From an uncultured Solirubrobacterales bacterium (lineage in GTDB: Bacteria > Actinomycetota > Thermoleophilia > Solirubrobacterales > Solirubrobacteraceae), in NCBI GenBank assembly GCA_903953065.1, contig CAJBIG010000073.1:1-16228 (forward strand): a stretch of DNA of 16,228 nt, read 5' to 3'. The translations under genes and the position numbers were made by a program. Under the pieces are notes generated by a model that saw nothing but the letters and a program-made list of their open reading frames with translations, was not told where the DNA came from and searched no databases. Position 1 is the first letter of the stretch. Each line of letters starts with the position of its first letter. Positions 1 to 6,921 of this stretch are shown here, piece by piece.

Positions 1-542
1 AGAATGTTCTCAACCGGCGTCTTGCCGAGGAAATGGTCGATGCGGAAGATCCGGTCCTCCGGGAAGACGGCGTGCAGCTCGGCGTTGAGCTTCTCAGCCG
101 AATCGAGGTCATGGCCAAACGGCTTCTCAACTACGACGCGGCCCTGCTCAGCGAGACCAACGTCACCGAGATGACCGACCACAGGCCCGAACAGCGACGG
201 AGGAATCGCAAGGTAGTGAACCGGCCGCTTGCAACCCTTCAGCTCTTCCTGCAGTTCAACGAAGGTGTTGTGGTCGGCGTAATCGCCGCCCGCGTAGCGC
301 AGCAGCGAGCTGAGCTTCTTAAACGCCGCCTTGTTGAGACCGTCGGCACTAGCTTCCAAGCTTGCCTTGGCGCGCTCGCGCAGCTGCAGCACGTGGCCGC
401 CTTCGCGGGCAACACCGACAACCGGCACGTCGAGCTCACCGTCGATGATCATCCGCTGCAGCGCAGGGAAGATCTGCTTAAACGCTAGATCTCCGGTCGC
501 GCCGAAGATGACCAGCGCATCGCCTTTCTTCGGCTTAGCCAT
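1..542 (-). CDS. zwf: Glucose-6-phosphate 1-dehydrogenase, N-terminal part (cut by window edge)
   Basis: Oxidises glucose-6-phosphate to 6-phosphogluconolactone with reduction of NAD(P)+, the entry step of the oxidative pentose-phosphate pathway; cytosolic. About 180 residues are present and the C-terminal two thirds lie beyond the left edge. Seen directly: the nucleotide-binding motif GATGDL at residues 14-19, EKPFGHD at 139-145, and the active-site signature RIDHFLGK at 167-174, which holds the substrate-binding Lys and catalytic His region. The ATG at 540-542 shares one base with the TAA stop of gnd (TAATG) and has a good Shine-Dalgarno GGGAG six bases upstream, so translation is probably coupled to gnd. 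The sequence after GATGDL reads AFKQIFPAL rather than the more usual R-K-L form, a variant I associate from memory with a second zwf type in some bacteria. Function is near certain; cofactor preference is not readable. Confidence 0.96.
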   Translation of the reverse strand, partial: MAKPKKGDALVIFGATGDLAFKQIFPALQRMIIDGELDVPVVGVAREGGHVLQLRERAKASLEASADGLNKAAFKKLSSLLRYAGGDYADHNTFVELQEELKGCKRPVHYLAIPPSLFGPVVGHLGDVGLAEQGRVVVEKPFGHDLDSAEKLNAELHAVFPEDRIFRIDHFLGKTPVENI

Positions 543-1564
543 TACTTGCTCCCTGCCGGCTTTTCGTCGTGGCCGCCGAACTCATTACGCATTGCTGAGA
601 GCAGGCGGTCTGCGTAGTCGGCTTCGCCACGGCTCGTGAAGCGCTCGTAAAGCGCCGTCGTCAGGACCGGCGCCGGGGTGCCGGTGTCGATTGCGGCCAG
701 CGCCGTCCAGCGACCCTCGCCGGAATCGGAGACTCGGCCCGCAAAGCCGCTCAGGTCATGATCGGCGGCGAGTGCGTCGGCGATCAGATCAAGCAGCCAG
801 CTGCGGATTACCGTGCCGCGGCGCCAGACTTCGGCGACGTCGGGCAGATTGAGGTCGTATTGGTAGTTCTCAGGGTTGCGCAGCGGAGTCGTCTCGGCGT
901 CAACTTCCTGCGTGCCGCTGCCGACGTTGGCGTGCTTGAGGATGTTCAGACCCTCGGCGTACGAGGCCATCATGCCGTACTCGATGCCGTTGTGGACCAT
1001 CTTGACGAAGTGACCAGCGCCGGACGGGCCGCAGTGCAGCCAGCCTTCTTCGGCCGGAGTCGGGTCACCGGTGCGGCCTGGAGTGCGCGGCGCTGAATCA
1101 ACACCTGGAGCAAGCGACTGCAGCACGGGAGCGACCATCGCGATCGCTTCGTCGGTGCCGCCCGCCATCAGGCCGTAGCCCTCGGTCAGTCCCCAAACGC
1201 CGCCGCTGACGCCGCAGTCGACGTAGTGGAGGCCCTTCTCCTTGAGCTCGGCTGCGCGCCGGCGGTCGTCGATGTAATAGCTGTTGCCACCGTCGACTAC
1301 GAGGTCGCCTGACTCAAGCGCGTCGGCAGTTTCCTTCAGCACCGGGTCAACGATGCCGGCCGGAACCATCAGCCAAATCGCTCGCGGAGCGCTCAGCTTC
1401 GATGCCATGTCGGCGGCCGAATCGGCTCCGGTGGCACCCTTCGCGACGAGCGCGTCGACGGCGTCCTTGTTGGGGTCAAAGACGACACAATCGTGACCGT
1501 CGAGCATCAGTCGCTCGACCATGTTGGCACCCATCCGGCCGAGGCCGATCATTCCGATCTGCAT
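542..1564 (-). CDS. gnd: 6-phosphogluconate dehydrogenase, decarboxylating, short form
   Basis: Oxidative decarboxylation of 6-phosphogluconate to ribulose-5-phosphate. It has 340 residues, matching the short, often NAD+-preferring class rather than the ~470-residue NADP+ enzyme of E. coli. Visible motifs: Rossmann loop GLGRMGANM at residues 7-15, DGGNS at 91-95, and the catalytic stretch GHFVKMVHNGIEYG with Lys188 and Asn192. A Pro/Gly-rich loop (about 156-174) precedes the catalytic segment; I recall the same loop in other actinobacterial members, so it is probably normal. The ATG shares one base with the TAA of rpiB and has a strong AAGGAG seven bases upstream (1572-1577) inside the end of rpiB. 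It lies between rpiB and zwf in one operon. The cofactor preference is inferred from length only. Confidence 0.96.
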   Translation of the reverse strand: MQIGMIGLGRMGANMVERLMLDGHDCVVFDPNKDAVDALVAKGATGADSAADMASKLSAPRAIWLMVPAGIVDPVLKETADALESGDLVVDGGNSYYIDDRRRAAELKEKGLHYVDCGVSGGVWGLTEGYGLMAGGTDEAIAMVAPVLQSLAPGVDSAPRTPGRTGDPTPAEEGWLHCGPSGAGHFVKMVHNGIEYGMMASYAEGLNILKHANVGSGTQEVDAETTPLRNPENYQYDLNLPDVAEVWRRGTVIRSWLLDLIADALAADHDLSGFAGRVSDSGEGRWTALAAIDTGTPAPVLTTALYERFTSRGEADYADRLLSAMRNEFGGHDEKPAGSK

Positions 1565-2025
1565 TAGCTATCTCCTTCGAGGTTGGCATCTAGTCCTTCA
1601 AGTTCCATCAGTTCGACCTTCGCGCGGCGGCGCAGGTGGCGCGGCTCGTCGCTGACCTCGGCCTGCGCGAAGGTGCGGACCAGCTCGCGAGCCACCTCGC
1701 TACCGATCACGCGGCCGCCGATGCAGAGCACATTCACCGCGTCGTGCTCGACCGCTTGGTGAGCGGTGTAGGTGTCGTGAATCGTCTGCGCGCGAATCCC
1801 GGGCAGCTTTGAGGCCGCAACCGCGATACCGGCGCCGGAGCCGCAGGCAAGGATGCCGCGCTCAGCATCGCCGGAGTCGATTACGAGGCCCATCTTCAGC
1901 GCCATGTCGGGGTAGTCGTCACATTGACCGAGGTCGAGCACCTCGTGGCCTAGCTCAATCAGCGTTGAGGTAGCGACGTCGTGCAGCGGCGCTCCGGCGT
2001 GGTCAACTCCAACAGCAAAGATCAT
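1564..2025 (-). CDS. rpiB: Ribose-5-phosphate isomerase B (RpiB/LacA/LacB family)
   Basis: Interconverts ribulose-5-phosphate, the product of the next gene, and ribose-5-phosphate. 153 residues, the usual family length. Seen: DHAG with Asp8 and His9 near the start, the phosphate-binding/catalytic loop CGSGAG with Cys61, and VNVLCIGGR at 98-105. The catalytic Cys is of the E. coli type; from memory, mycobacterial RpiB has a Gly there and uses a Glu, so this copy differs from that actinobacterial model. The start is set by the MIFAVGVDHAG beginning, typical of the family; the open frame extends about 200 codons further upstream, but that part is antisense to the membrane protein gene and is not RpiB-like. 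TAGTCT lies eight bases before the ATG, suggesting a leaderless start. First gene of the rpiB-gnd-zwf operon. LacA/LacB function is unlikely given the partners. Confidence 0.94.
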   Translation of the reverse strand: MIFAVGVDHAGAPLHDVATSTLIELGHEVLDLGQCDDYPDMALKMGLVIDSGDAERGILACGSGAGIAVAASKLPGIRAQTIHDTYTAHQAVEHDAVNVLCIGGRVIGSEVARELVRTFAQAEVSDEPRHLRRRAKVELMELEGLDANLEGDS

Positions 2026-2033
2026 CGGCGCCG

Positions 2034-2039
2034 AGACTA
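2034..2039 (-). promoter_or_regulatory. Candidate -10 element (TAGTCT) for a leaderless rpiB transcript
   Basis: The minus strand reads TAGTCT, then eight bases, then the rpiB ATG. A transcript would start at or within a base or two of the ATG. There is no Shine-Dalgarno sequence in the gap and no obvious TTGACA-like -35. Confidence 0.5.
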
Positions 2040-2045
2040 AAGGGT

Positions 2046-2082
2046 TTCTCTGAAGTTTGCATGACGATTCTGTGAAGCTCGC
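2046..2082. repeat. Two 15-bp direct repeats between divergent promoters
   Basis: TTCTCTGAAGTTTGC at 2046-2060 and TTCTGTGAAGCTCGC at 2068-2082 match at 12 of 15 positions and are offset by 22 bp, about two helical turns. They fill the space between the two candidate -10 elements (2034-2039 and 2089-2094) and cover both places where -35 elements would be expected. They could bind a shared regulator; the regulator is unknown. Confidence 0.4.
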
Positions 2083-2088
2083 GCTCTG

Positions 2089-2094
2089 TAACCT
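2089..2094 (+). promoter_or_regulatory. Candidate -10 element (TAACCT) for a leaderless membrane-protein transcript
   Basis: TAACCT is followed by nine bases and the ATG at 2104. No Shine-Dalgarno sequence lies in between. No convincing -35 is seen. Confidence 0.4.
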
Positions 2095-2103
2095 CCGCAA
2101 GCG

Positions 2104-3810
2104 ATGACAGCCGACTGGTGGAACCGATCCCCTCGGCTCAGCGGCCGCGAACTTGTTCTGGTGGCGCTCACGGCGGCGCTGGTTGCGGTGATCCAGTTTT
2201 GGCCCTTGATTTTGAACCTCGGCAGCGTGATCCCGCTCGACCTCGGCGACCCCCTGCCGCAGGCCTGGCAGATCGCATGGGACGGCCACGCGCTGCTGAC
2301 GCAGCCACTTAGCTTCTTCCAAAGCAACCAGTTCTGGCCACTCAACGACACGCTCGCCTTCTCCGACGCGCTGATTGGCTACACGCCCGCGGGAATGATC
2401 GGTTCGGGCCCCGAGGCGGCGGTCGCCCGCTACGACCTGCTCTTCCTCTTCGCGTTCGCGCTCTGCTTCTTCGGTGCCTATCTGCTGGCGCGTGAACTTG
2501 GCGCGCCGCCTTGGGCAGCGCTTGTAGCTGGAGCGGCCTTCGCCTACGCACCTTGGCGGCTCGAGCAGGGCGGCCACCTGCATGTGATCTCCAGTGGCGG
2601 CATTCCAATCGCGCTCGCGCTGCTGCTGCGCGGCTACCGGCGCCAATCGGGCGGTTTGATCCTCGGTGGCTGGGCCGTCGCCGCTTGGCAGCTGTCGCTC
2701 GGCTTCTCTCTCGGACTGCCTCTGGTTTACCTACTCGCGCTGCTGGCGCTGATCGCTGCAGTGATCTGGTGGCGCGCCGGCAGGCCTGCGCCGACGAGAC
2801 GGGTCGTGATCACAACGCTGGCCGGTGGCGCGCTGCTGGCCGTCGTCGGCTTCGTGCTCTCGCGCCCCTATCTGCGCGTACTCGATGCCTACCCTGAATC
2901 GGAGCGCTCAGCAAACCTGATCAGCTACTACTCACCGCCGCTAAAAGCCTTCCTCGCAGCGCCGGAAACGAGCCTGATCTGGGGGCCGGTTACGGCGCCG
3001 GTCCGCGCCGGGATAGACGCCGTCGCCGAGAAGACGCTCTTCCCTGGGCTGGCGATCCTGCTGCTAGCGCTTGTTGGCCTTGGCTGGCGCGGCTACCCAA
3101 AAACGCTCCGGATCGGACTTGGCCTCGCCGCGCTCGCCACCGCAATTCTCTCGCTCGGCTTCGCCGCAGAGGGAGTCGGCAGCTGGCTCCCCTACCGCTG
3201 GCTCTTCGAGGTGCTCCCCGGTTGGCAGGGAATCCGCGTGCCTGGGCGGCTACAGACGATCACCTCGCTGCTGCTGGCACTTCTGGCGGCAGGAGGCGCG
3301 GCTCGGATCGCGGCGGCGCTCGCCGATCGCTCAAAGAACGAGCTCTGGGCCGGCGCGAGCGCCGCGCTGCTCACGCTTCTCGTTCTGATCGAAGGGAGCG
3401 GATTGGTCTACCCCCACCCGCGCGTGCCGGCCGCTCCGGCCTCGCTGGCCGGGCTACGCCAGCCGCTCCTACAGCTTCCGGCAGAGGCGCCCGACAACCG
3501 CCGCTACCTGCTGTGGTCAACCGACGGTTTCCCAGAGATGCTCAACGGCCGCACCGGCTTCCAGCCGCGCTACTTCGCCGCCACGCTAAGCGCCGCCGAC
3601 GGGCTCAGCACGGTTCAGTCGCTCGAGAACCTGCGCTCGCGCGGCGTCGCGACGATCGTGATCAACGAGCAGCTCCCTGGTGGCCGCAAGCTGGCGGCTT
3701 CGGCGCAGCGACTGCTGCCGGTCTCAGGCGTCGCGAGCGAGCGACGTGGGCCCCTGCTGATCTTGCGACTGCCCCCGATCGGCGCCAAGCCGCTCGGCCC
3801 GCCGCGCTAA
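2104..3810 (+). CDS. Polytopic membrane protein of GT-C glycosyltransferase type
   Basis: 568 residues with roughly 10-12 hydrophobic segments (for example about 17-37, 111-130, 137-150, 165-176, 184-222, 235-252, 312-327, 336-353, 383-405, 417-431) and a more polar C-terminal part from about residue 435. After the first membrane segment a loop (about 41-82) carries PLDLGDPLPQAW with an acidic GD pair and FFQSNQFWPLNDT, the arrangement expected for the extracytoplasmic catalytic loop of GT-C enzymes that use lipid-phosphate sugars. The segment PGWQGIRVPGRLQ at 372-384 is also typical of this kind of protein as I remember it. Role inferred: transfer of a sugar from a polyprenyl-phosphate donor to an envelope glycan, lipid or protein; donor and acceptor unknown. 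It is divergent from rpiB with a 78-bp gap, and its 3' end overlaps the next convergent gene. The ATG at 2104 is the first start and has TAACCT nine bases upstream. Confidence 0.75.
   Translation: MTADWWNRSPRLSGRELVLVALTAALVAVIQFWPLILNLGSVIPLDLGDPLPQAWQIAWDGHALLTQPLSFFQSNQFWPLNDTLAFSDALIGYTPAGMIGSGPEAAVARYDLLFLFAFALCFFGAYLLARELGAPPWAALVAGAAFAYAPWRLEQGGHLHVISSGGIPIALALLLRGYRRQSGGLILGGWAVAAWQLSLGFSLGLPLVYLLALLALIAAVIWWRAGRPAPTRRVVITTLAGGALLAVVGFVLSRPYLRVLDAYPESERSANLISYYSPPLKAFLAAPETSLIWGPVTAPVRAGIDAVAEKTLFPGLAILLLALVGLGWRGYPKTLRIGLGLAALATAILSLGFAAEGVGSWLPYRWLFEVLPGWQGIRVPGRLQTITSLLLALLAAGGAARIAAALADRSKNELWAGASAALLTLLVLIEGSGLVYPHPRVPAAPASLAGLRQPLLQLPAEAPDNRRYLLWSTDGFPEMLNGRTGFQPRYFAATLSAADGLSTVQSLENLRSRGVATIVINEQLPGGRKLAASAQRLLPVSGVASERRGPLLILRLPPIGAKPLGPPR
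3724..3810. other. 87-bp tail-to-tail coding overlap of two convergent membrane-protein genes
   Basis: The plus-strand gene ends with TAA at 3808-3810 and the minus-strand gene ends with TGA read from 3726 to 3724, so both strands code for 87 bp. The overlapped C-termini are polar tails outside the membrane regions of both proteins. No separate terminator hairpin fits here, so transcripts may run into each other. Confidence 0.85.
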
Positions 3811-5511
3811 CAACAGGCAAGCGCCGCTAACGAGCACCGCCAAGACGACCAAGGCGACCGGCATCCCTGCATGGTTGACGGCCTCCGGATTGTTGCCGTA
3901 GGAGGCGCGTTCGCCGAGCAGCCTTGAGAGCGCGAGCGCAAGCAACGCCCAGGCGGCGAGCGACCAGAGCGCAAGCCGCGTGTCGGCCCGCACCGCGAGA
4001 GCCCCGGTTGCGCGCGCGCCAAGCCAGATCGCGGCGATGAAGATCGCCAACAAGGGAATGATTGTCGGCCAACCGTCGCCAAGGCCGAAGGTCGAGAGGA
4101 TCGTGTGCTGGAAGGTGTTGTCGAGCGCCCGCTCCTGCCACTGGTAGAGGTTGCCGGCGCCAACCAAGGGATAGGTGACCAGCGCCGCCGTCATGACGAC
4201 GAAGCCGCAGGCTGAAAGGACCAAAGTCGTAGCCGGAATCCGCCGCCAGGCCTCGGCGAAGCCGAGCGCGATGAACGGCAGCGTTGGGATCAAGAAGCGC
4301 GGCCCCGGCGTTCCGCCACCGAATGGCAGCCAGTAGCCAGTGTCGTAGATGAAGAAGAGGGCGACGATCGCGATGATCACATTTGTCTCCGCGCGCTGGC
4401 CCTTCTTTCGCATCAGCCAGACGCCGTAAAGCCCGGCGATCACTACCGGTGTGATCGTGATGATGCCGCGCGGCGCCAGCAATAGCTCGAGCGCTGCCTG
4501 CGGGTCGGGAACGCCGATACCGAAGAAGCCGTCGGAGTTGAGTCCGAGCGTGTCGTGGCCGCTGAAACCTTGATCGTCAACAGCGTTGCTGTAGGAGTTT
4601 GTGGTCGGCGAGCCGAATGCCCACTGGTTGTAAGCGAAGAGCGGCAGCGCACCGATGATCACGCCGGCCGCATAGGCAAATCCACGCCAGAGCTTCGGCA
4701 CGAACCCTGGCTTTGGCAGATCGCCGCGCAGCATCGCGTAGAGCCCGATCACGATGCCGGCCAGCGCGAGTGGGTATTCGATCGTCACCGCCAGCCCGGC
4801 CAGCAGCCCGGCGAGCCCAACCAGCGTCGGCCGCGGTGGTCCGCGACGCTCCCTCATCAACAGCGCGAAGGCGGCAAAGACGGCAAGCGACGCGAGGATG
4901 TGGCCGAAGAACTGACTCGCAAAGACCATCACCATCGTTGACATTCCGAGCGTCAGTGCCGCCGCCGTGCCATAGCCGGGCAGCACCCGTTCGCTGACCG
5001 ACCGAATCAGCAGCAACAGCCCGAGCGCTGGCAGCACACTCGTCAGCAACCCGAGCGCCCAGATCAGCGGCGCCTGCACTTCAAGTTGGCGCGTCACCTC
5101 GCGCGCCCTCTGTGGGTTGTAACCGTAGGCGGAAATATTTAGAGCCTTGTAGGTCCAGAGCTTCGCGCCGCCGCGGCGCGCGCGGTCGGCCGCAGAGCTT
5201 GAAAGTTGCTCGGCTCCGGCAGCCTTCAGCAGCAGGTAGGCCGGTGTAGTCAGCAGCGGCAACCCGGGTGCTTTGACCGAGTAGAAGCGGCCGTTGATCC
5301 AAGACTTGTCGCGCGTCTCCCAGTGGTAGTCGTCGATCTGGGCGGTGCCGTCGCCTAGCGCTTTGACGAAAGCGAAGTAAGAGGTCTGCGCCCAGCCGAG
5401 TGACTGCATCACAAATGCCCAGCCGAAAGCGAGTACGCAAATCGCGGCAATTCCGTTGCGTCTGCGCGACCGTGCGCGAGCGTCTGCGGTGGGGCTGGCG
5501 GCGACGCTCAT
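3724..5511 (-). CDS. Polytopic membrane protein, GT39-like (GT-C) glycosyltransferase
   Basis: 595 residues from the chosen ATG. After a basic N-terminus (ARARSRRR, 11-18) and a first membrane segment (20-37) comes a loop with GDGTAQIDDYHWETRD (53-68) and NGRFYSVKAPG (73-83). A dG-x-(I/V)-D-x-D followed by G-(Y/F)-YS-x-KAPG is the pattern I recognise from actinobacterial protein-mannosyltransferase-like GT-C enzymes; its acidic pair is probably the catalytic or metal site facing outside. GGGTPGPRFLIP at 398-409 is another recurrent motif of the group. About 10-12 further hydrophobic segments are visible. Likely a polyprenyl-phosphate-sugar-dependent transferase in envelope glycosylation; substrate unknown. 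The frame could extend 27 codons upstream to a TTG at 5592, but that part is Cys/Arg-rich and unlike the family, and TATTGT lies nine bases before the ATG at 5511. Confidence 0.78.
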   Translation of the reverse strand: MSVAASPTADARARSRRRNGIAAICVLAFGWAFVMQSLGWAQTSYFAFVKALGDGTAQIDDYHWETRDKSWINGRFYSVKAPGLPLLTTPAYLLLKAAGAEQLSSSAADRARRGGAKLWTYKALNISAYGYNPQRAREVTRQLEVQAPLIWALGLLTSVLPALGLLLLIRSVSERVLPGYGTAAALTLGMSTMVMVFASQFFGHILASLAVFAAFALLMRERRGPPRPTLVGLAGLLAGLAVTIEYPLALAGIVIGLYAMLRGDLPKPGFVPKLWRGFAYAAGVIIGALPLFAYNQWAFGSPTTNSYSNAVDDQGFSGHDTLGLNSDGFFGIGVPDPQAALELLLAPRGIITITPVVIAGLYGVWLMRKKGQRAETNVIIAIVALFFIYDTGYWLPFGGGTPGPRFLIPTLPFIALGFAEAWRRIPATTLVLSACGFVVMTAALVTYPLVGAGNLYQWQERALDNTFQHTILSTFGLGDGWPTIIPLLAIFIAAIWLGARATGALAVRADTRLALWSLAAWALLALALSRLLGERASYGNNPEAVNHAGMPVALVVLAVLVSGACLLLARRAERLGADRGQSQDQQGPTSLARDA

Positions 5512-5520
5512 CGGCGGCAG

Positions 5521-5526
5521 ACAATA
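5521..5526 (-). promoter_or_regulatory. Candidate -10 element (TATTGT) for leaderless GT39-like gene
   Basis: The minus strand reads TATTGT, then nine bases, then ATG at 5511. A weak GGACAC lies 18 bp upstream and could be a poor -35. A GC-rich inverted repeat (CGCGC-gca-GCGCG) falls in the spacer. Confidence 0.45.
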
Positions 5527-5590
5527 CGCGCGCAGCGCGCGGATGTGTCCGCAGGCTTGCTGGCGCAGCGCCAAAACGGTTGCGATCAGC

Positions 5591-5596
5591 AAAGAT
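5591..5596 (+). promoter_or_regulatory. Weak -10-like element (AAAGAT) before the 68-residue gene
   Basis: AAAGAT stands six bases before the ATG at 5603. It fails the first T of TAnnnT, so it is a weaker case than the others in the window. No Shine-Dalgarno sequence is present. Confidence 0.25.
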
Positions 5597-5602
5597 GCGT
5601 GG

Positions 5603-5809
5603 ATGGCACTCTTTAAAGAAGGCGAAGCAATTTGGGTTCAGCAGCCTGATGGCAGCGCGCGACCCGGCGTTTTCGTTGGTGACGGCGAGAACGCGACTTG
5701 GTTTGGTGGAGCACCGCTGGCCTATGTCGTGTACCCAGACACGAAGGACGGCGAAGAAGTAAACCTCGCACGCGTTACTGCGCGTGACGAGAACGAAGAA
5801 TCCGCCTAA
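5603..5809 (+). CDS. Small acidic protein of unknown function, 68 residues
   Basis: I do not recognise a named family. The protein starts MALFKEGEAIWVQ and alternates short hydrophobic runs with turns: AIWVQ (9-13), PGVFVGD (21-27), ATWFGG (31-36), LAYVVYP (39-45), EVNLARVTARD (52-62). This looks like a small five-strand beta barrel (SH3- or KOW-like), with Trp11 and Trp33 as likely core or binding residues; the fold is inference. It has no signal peptide or membrane segment, so is probably cytosolic. It stands divergent from the GT39-like gene (91-bp gap) and ends 10 bp from the convergent murB. The ATG at 5603 is chosen because upstream codons lack start codons close by and encode a Cys/Arg-rich stretch overlapping the divergent gene. 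No Shine-Dalgarno sequence is seen. Confidence 0.6.
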   Translation: MALFKEGEAIWVQQPDGSARPGVFVGDGENATWFGGAPLAYVVYPDTKDGEEVNLARVTARDENEESA

Positions 5810-5819
5810 GCGGGGCCGT

Positions 5820-6887
5820 TCACCACTCGAGCCCGACCAGCGCCGGTTCCGGCCGAAGCTGAACCGCGAACAGTTCGTCGACGCGCGAGGCGATCTCGCG
5901 CGCGAAGGCGATCAGCTCGGCCGCGCTGGCACCGCCGAGATTGGTTAGCGCGAGCGTGTGCTTTGAAGAGATCGCCACCTGCCCGCGCTGCTCTCCACGA
6001 CTAAAGCCAGCCTGCTCGATCAGCCACGCTGCGGAGCTCTTGAACGTTCCGCCTTCAGCCTCGAACCGCGGCGCCTGCGCGCCGCCTTCACAGTGCTCCC
6101 GAACGCGCTGCTCCAAGCGCTCGAAGTCGCTCGCGCTGAGAATCGGGTTCGTGAAGAACGAACCGGCGCTCCAAGTGTCATGGTCGCGCGGGTCGAGCAA
6201 CATCCCCTTCGACCGGCGCAGCTCAAGCACGGCGCTGCGCGCGGCCTCGGCCTCGGCCCGCTCGCCAACCCCAACACCCAGCTTCTCAGCGAGCTCGAGG
6301 TAGGCGATCGGCGCGCTCAGCGGCGATCGCTCGAGCAGGAAGCGGACACCGAGCACGACCAACTCAGAGTTCCCTTTCAGAACGCTGTTGCGGTAGCTGA
6401 ATCCGCACTGCGCGGCGCTCAGTTCCTCAACTTGCTGCGTAGCGCGGTTGAAGACGCGCACCGCCTCGATCGTCGTTGCCACCTCTTGGCCGTAGGCGCC
6501 AACGTTCTGAATCGGCGTGGCGCCGACCGAGCCGGGAATCCCGGCCAAACACTCGACGCCGCTTAGCCCGGCCTCAACCAGAGCGTCAACGAGCAGCGCC
6601 CAATCATCGCCTGCGCTGGCATCTATCGCGAAAGTCTGATCGTCTCGCTGCTGGTGCTCAGCGCCCTCGTAGATGAGGTGCAGTGCCGTGCCGTCGAAGC
6701 CCTGATCAGAAATTACGACGTTGCTGCCGCCGCCGAGAACGAGAAATTGTTCGCCTTCCTGATCGAGCTGTTTGATCGCCTCGACGCAGCCGTCCTCGCT
6801 GTCGACAGTCCAGAGCCGTTTCGCCGCGCCGCCAATCCGCAGCGTCGTCAGCGGCGCCAGCGGCGCGTTCTCGGTGATCGGGTTCAC
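5820..6887 (-). CDS. murB: UDP-N-acetylenolpyruvoylglucosamine reductase MurB, type I
   Basis: NADPH- and FAD-dependent reduction of UDP-GlcNAc-enolpyruvate to UDP-MurNAc, the second committed step of peptidoglycan precursor synthesis; cytosolic. 355 residues. Seen: FAD-binding VLGGGSNVVISD (50-61), GIPGSVGATPIQNVGAYGQE (116-135), catalytic Arg166 in YRNSVLKG, proton donor Ser243 in SAGSFFTNP, and Glu347 in RPEPALVG. The run KGMLLDPRDHDTWSAGSF strongly resembles what I recall of mycobacterial MurB. The start is GTG, giving NPITENAPLAPLTTLRIGG; TAACCT lies seven bases upstream in the 34-bp gap after the sulfatase gene, suggesting an own leaderless promoter in addition to read-through. It is convergent with the small 68-residue gene. 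Confidence 0.96.
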   Translation of the reverse strand: MNPITENAPLAPLTTLRIGGAAKRLWTVDSEDGCVEAIKQLDQEGEQFLVLGGGSNVVISDQGFDGTALHLIYEGAEHQQRDDQTFAIDASAGDDWALLVDALVEAGLSGVECLAGIPGSVGATPIQNVGAYGQEVATTIEAVRVFNRATQQVEELSAAQCGFSYRNSVLKGNSELVVLGVRFLLERSPLSAPIAYLELAEKLGVGVGERAEAEAARSAVLELRRSKGMLLDPRDHDTWSAGSFFTNPILSASDFERLEQRVREHCEGGAQAPRFEAEGGTFKSSAAWLIEQAGFSRGEQRGQVAISSKHTLALTNLGGASAAELIAFAREIASRVDELFAVQLRPEPALVGLEW

Positions 6888-6894
6888 GCCGATC

Positions 6895-6900
6895 AGGTTA
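6895..6900 (-). promoter_or_regulatory. Candidate -10 element (TAACCT) for leaderless murB
   Basis: The minus strand reads TAACCT, seven bases, then the GTG of murB. It lies inside the 34-bp gap after the sulfatase stop. No Shine-Dalgarno sequence precedes the GTG. Confidence 0.45.
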
Positions 6901-6921
6901 GTCGCGCAGCGGCAGGATCGC

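Noticed and set aside
2026..2646. The rpiB reading frame stays open for about 200 codons upstream, suggesting a fusion protein
   Set aside because: The extension is antisense to the membrane-protein gene, is rich in Arg, Glu and Gln with no family resemblance, and RpiB proteins begin at MIFAVGVDHAG. A -10 element sits just before that start.
5527..5541. GC-rich inverted repeat CGCGC-gca-GCGCG upstream of the GT39-like gene as a possible operator
   Set aside because: Short and made only of G and C, a pattern frequent by chance here; kept only as a remark in the promoter entry.
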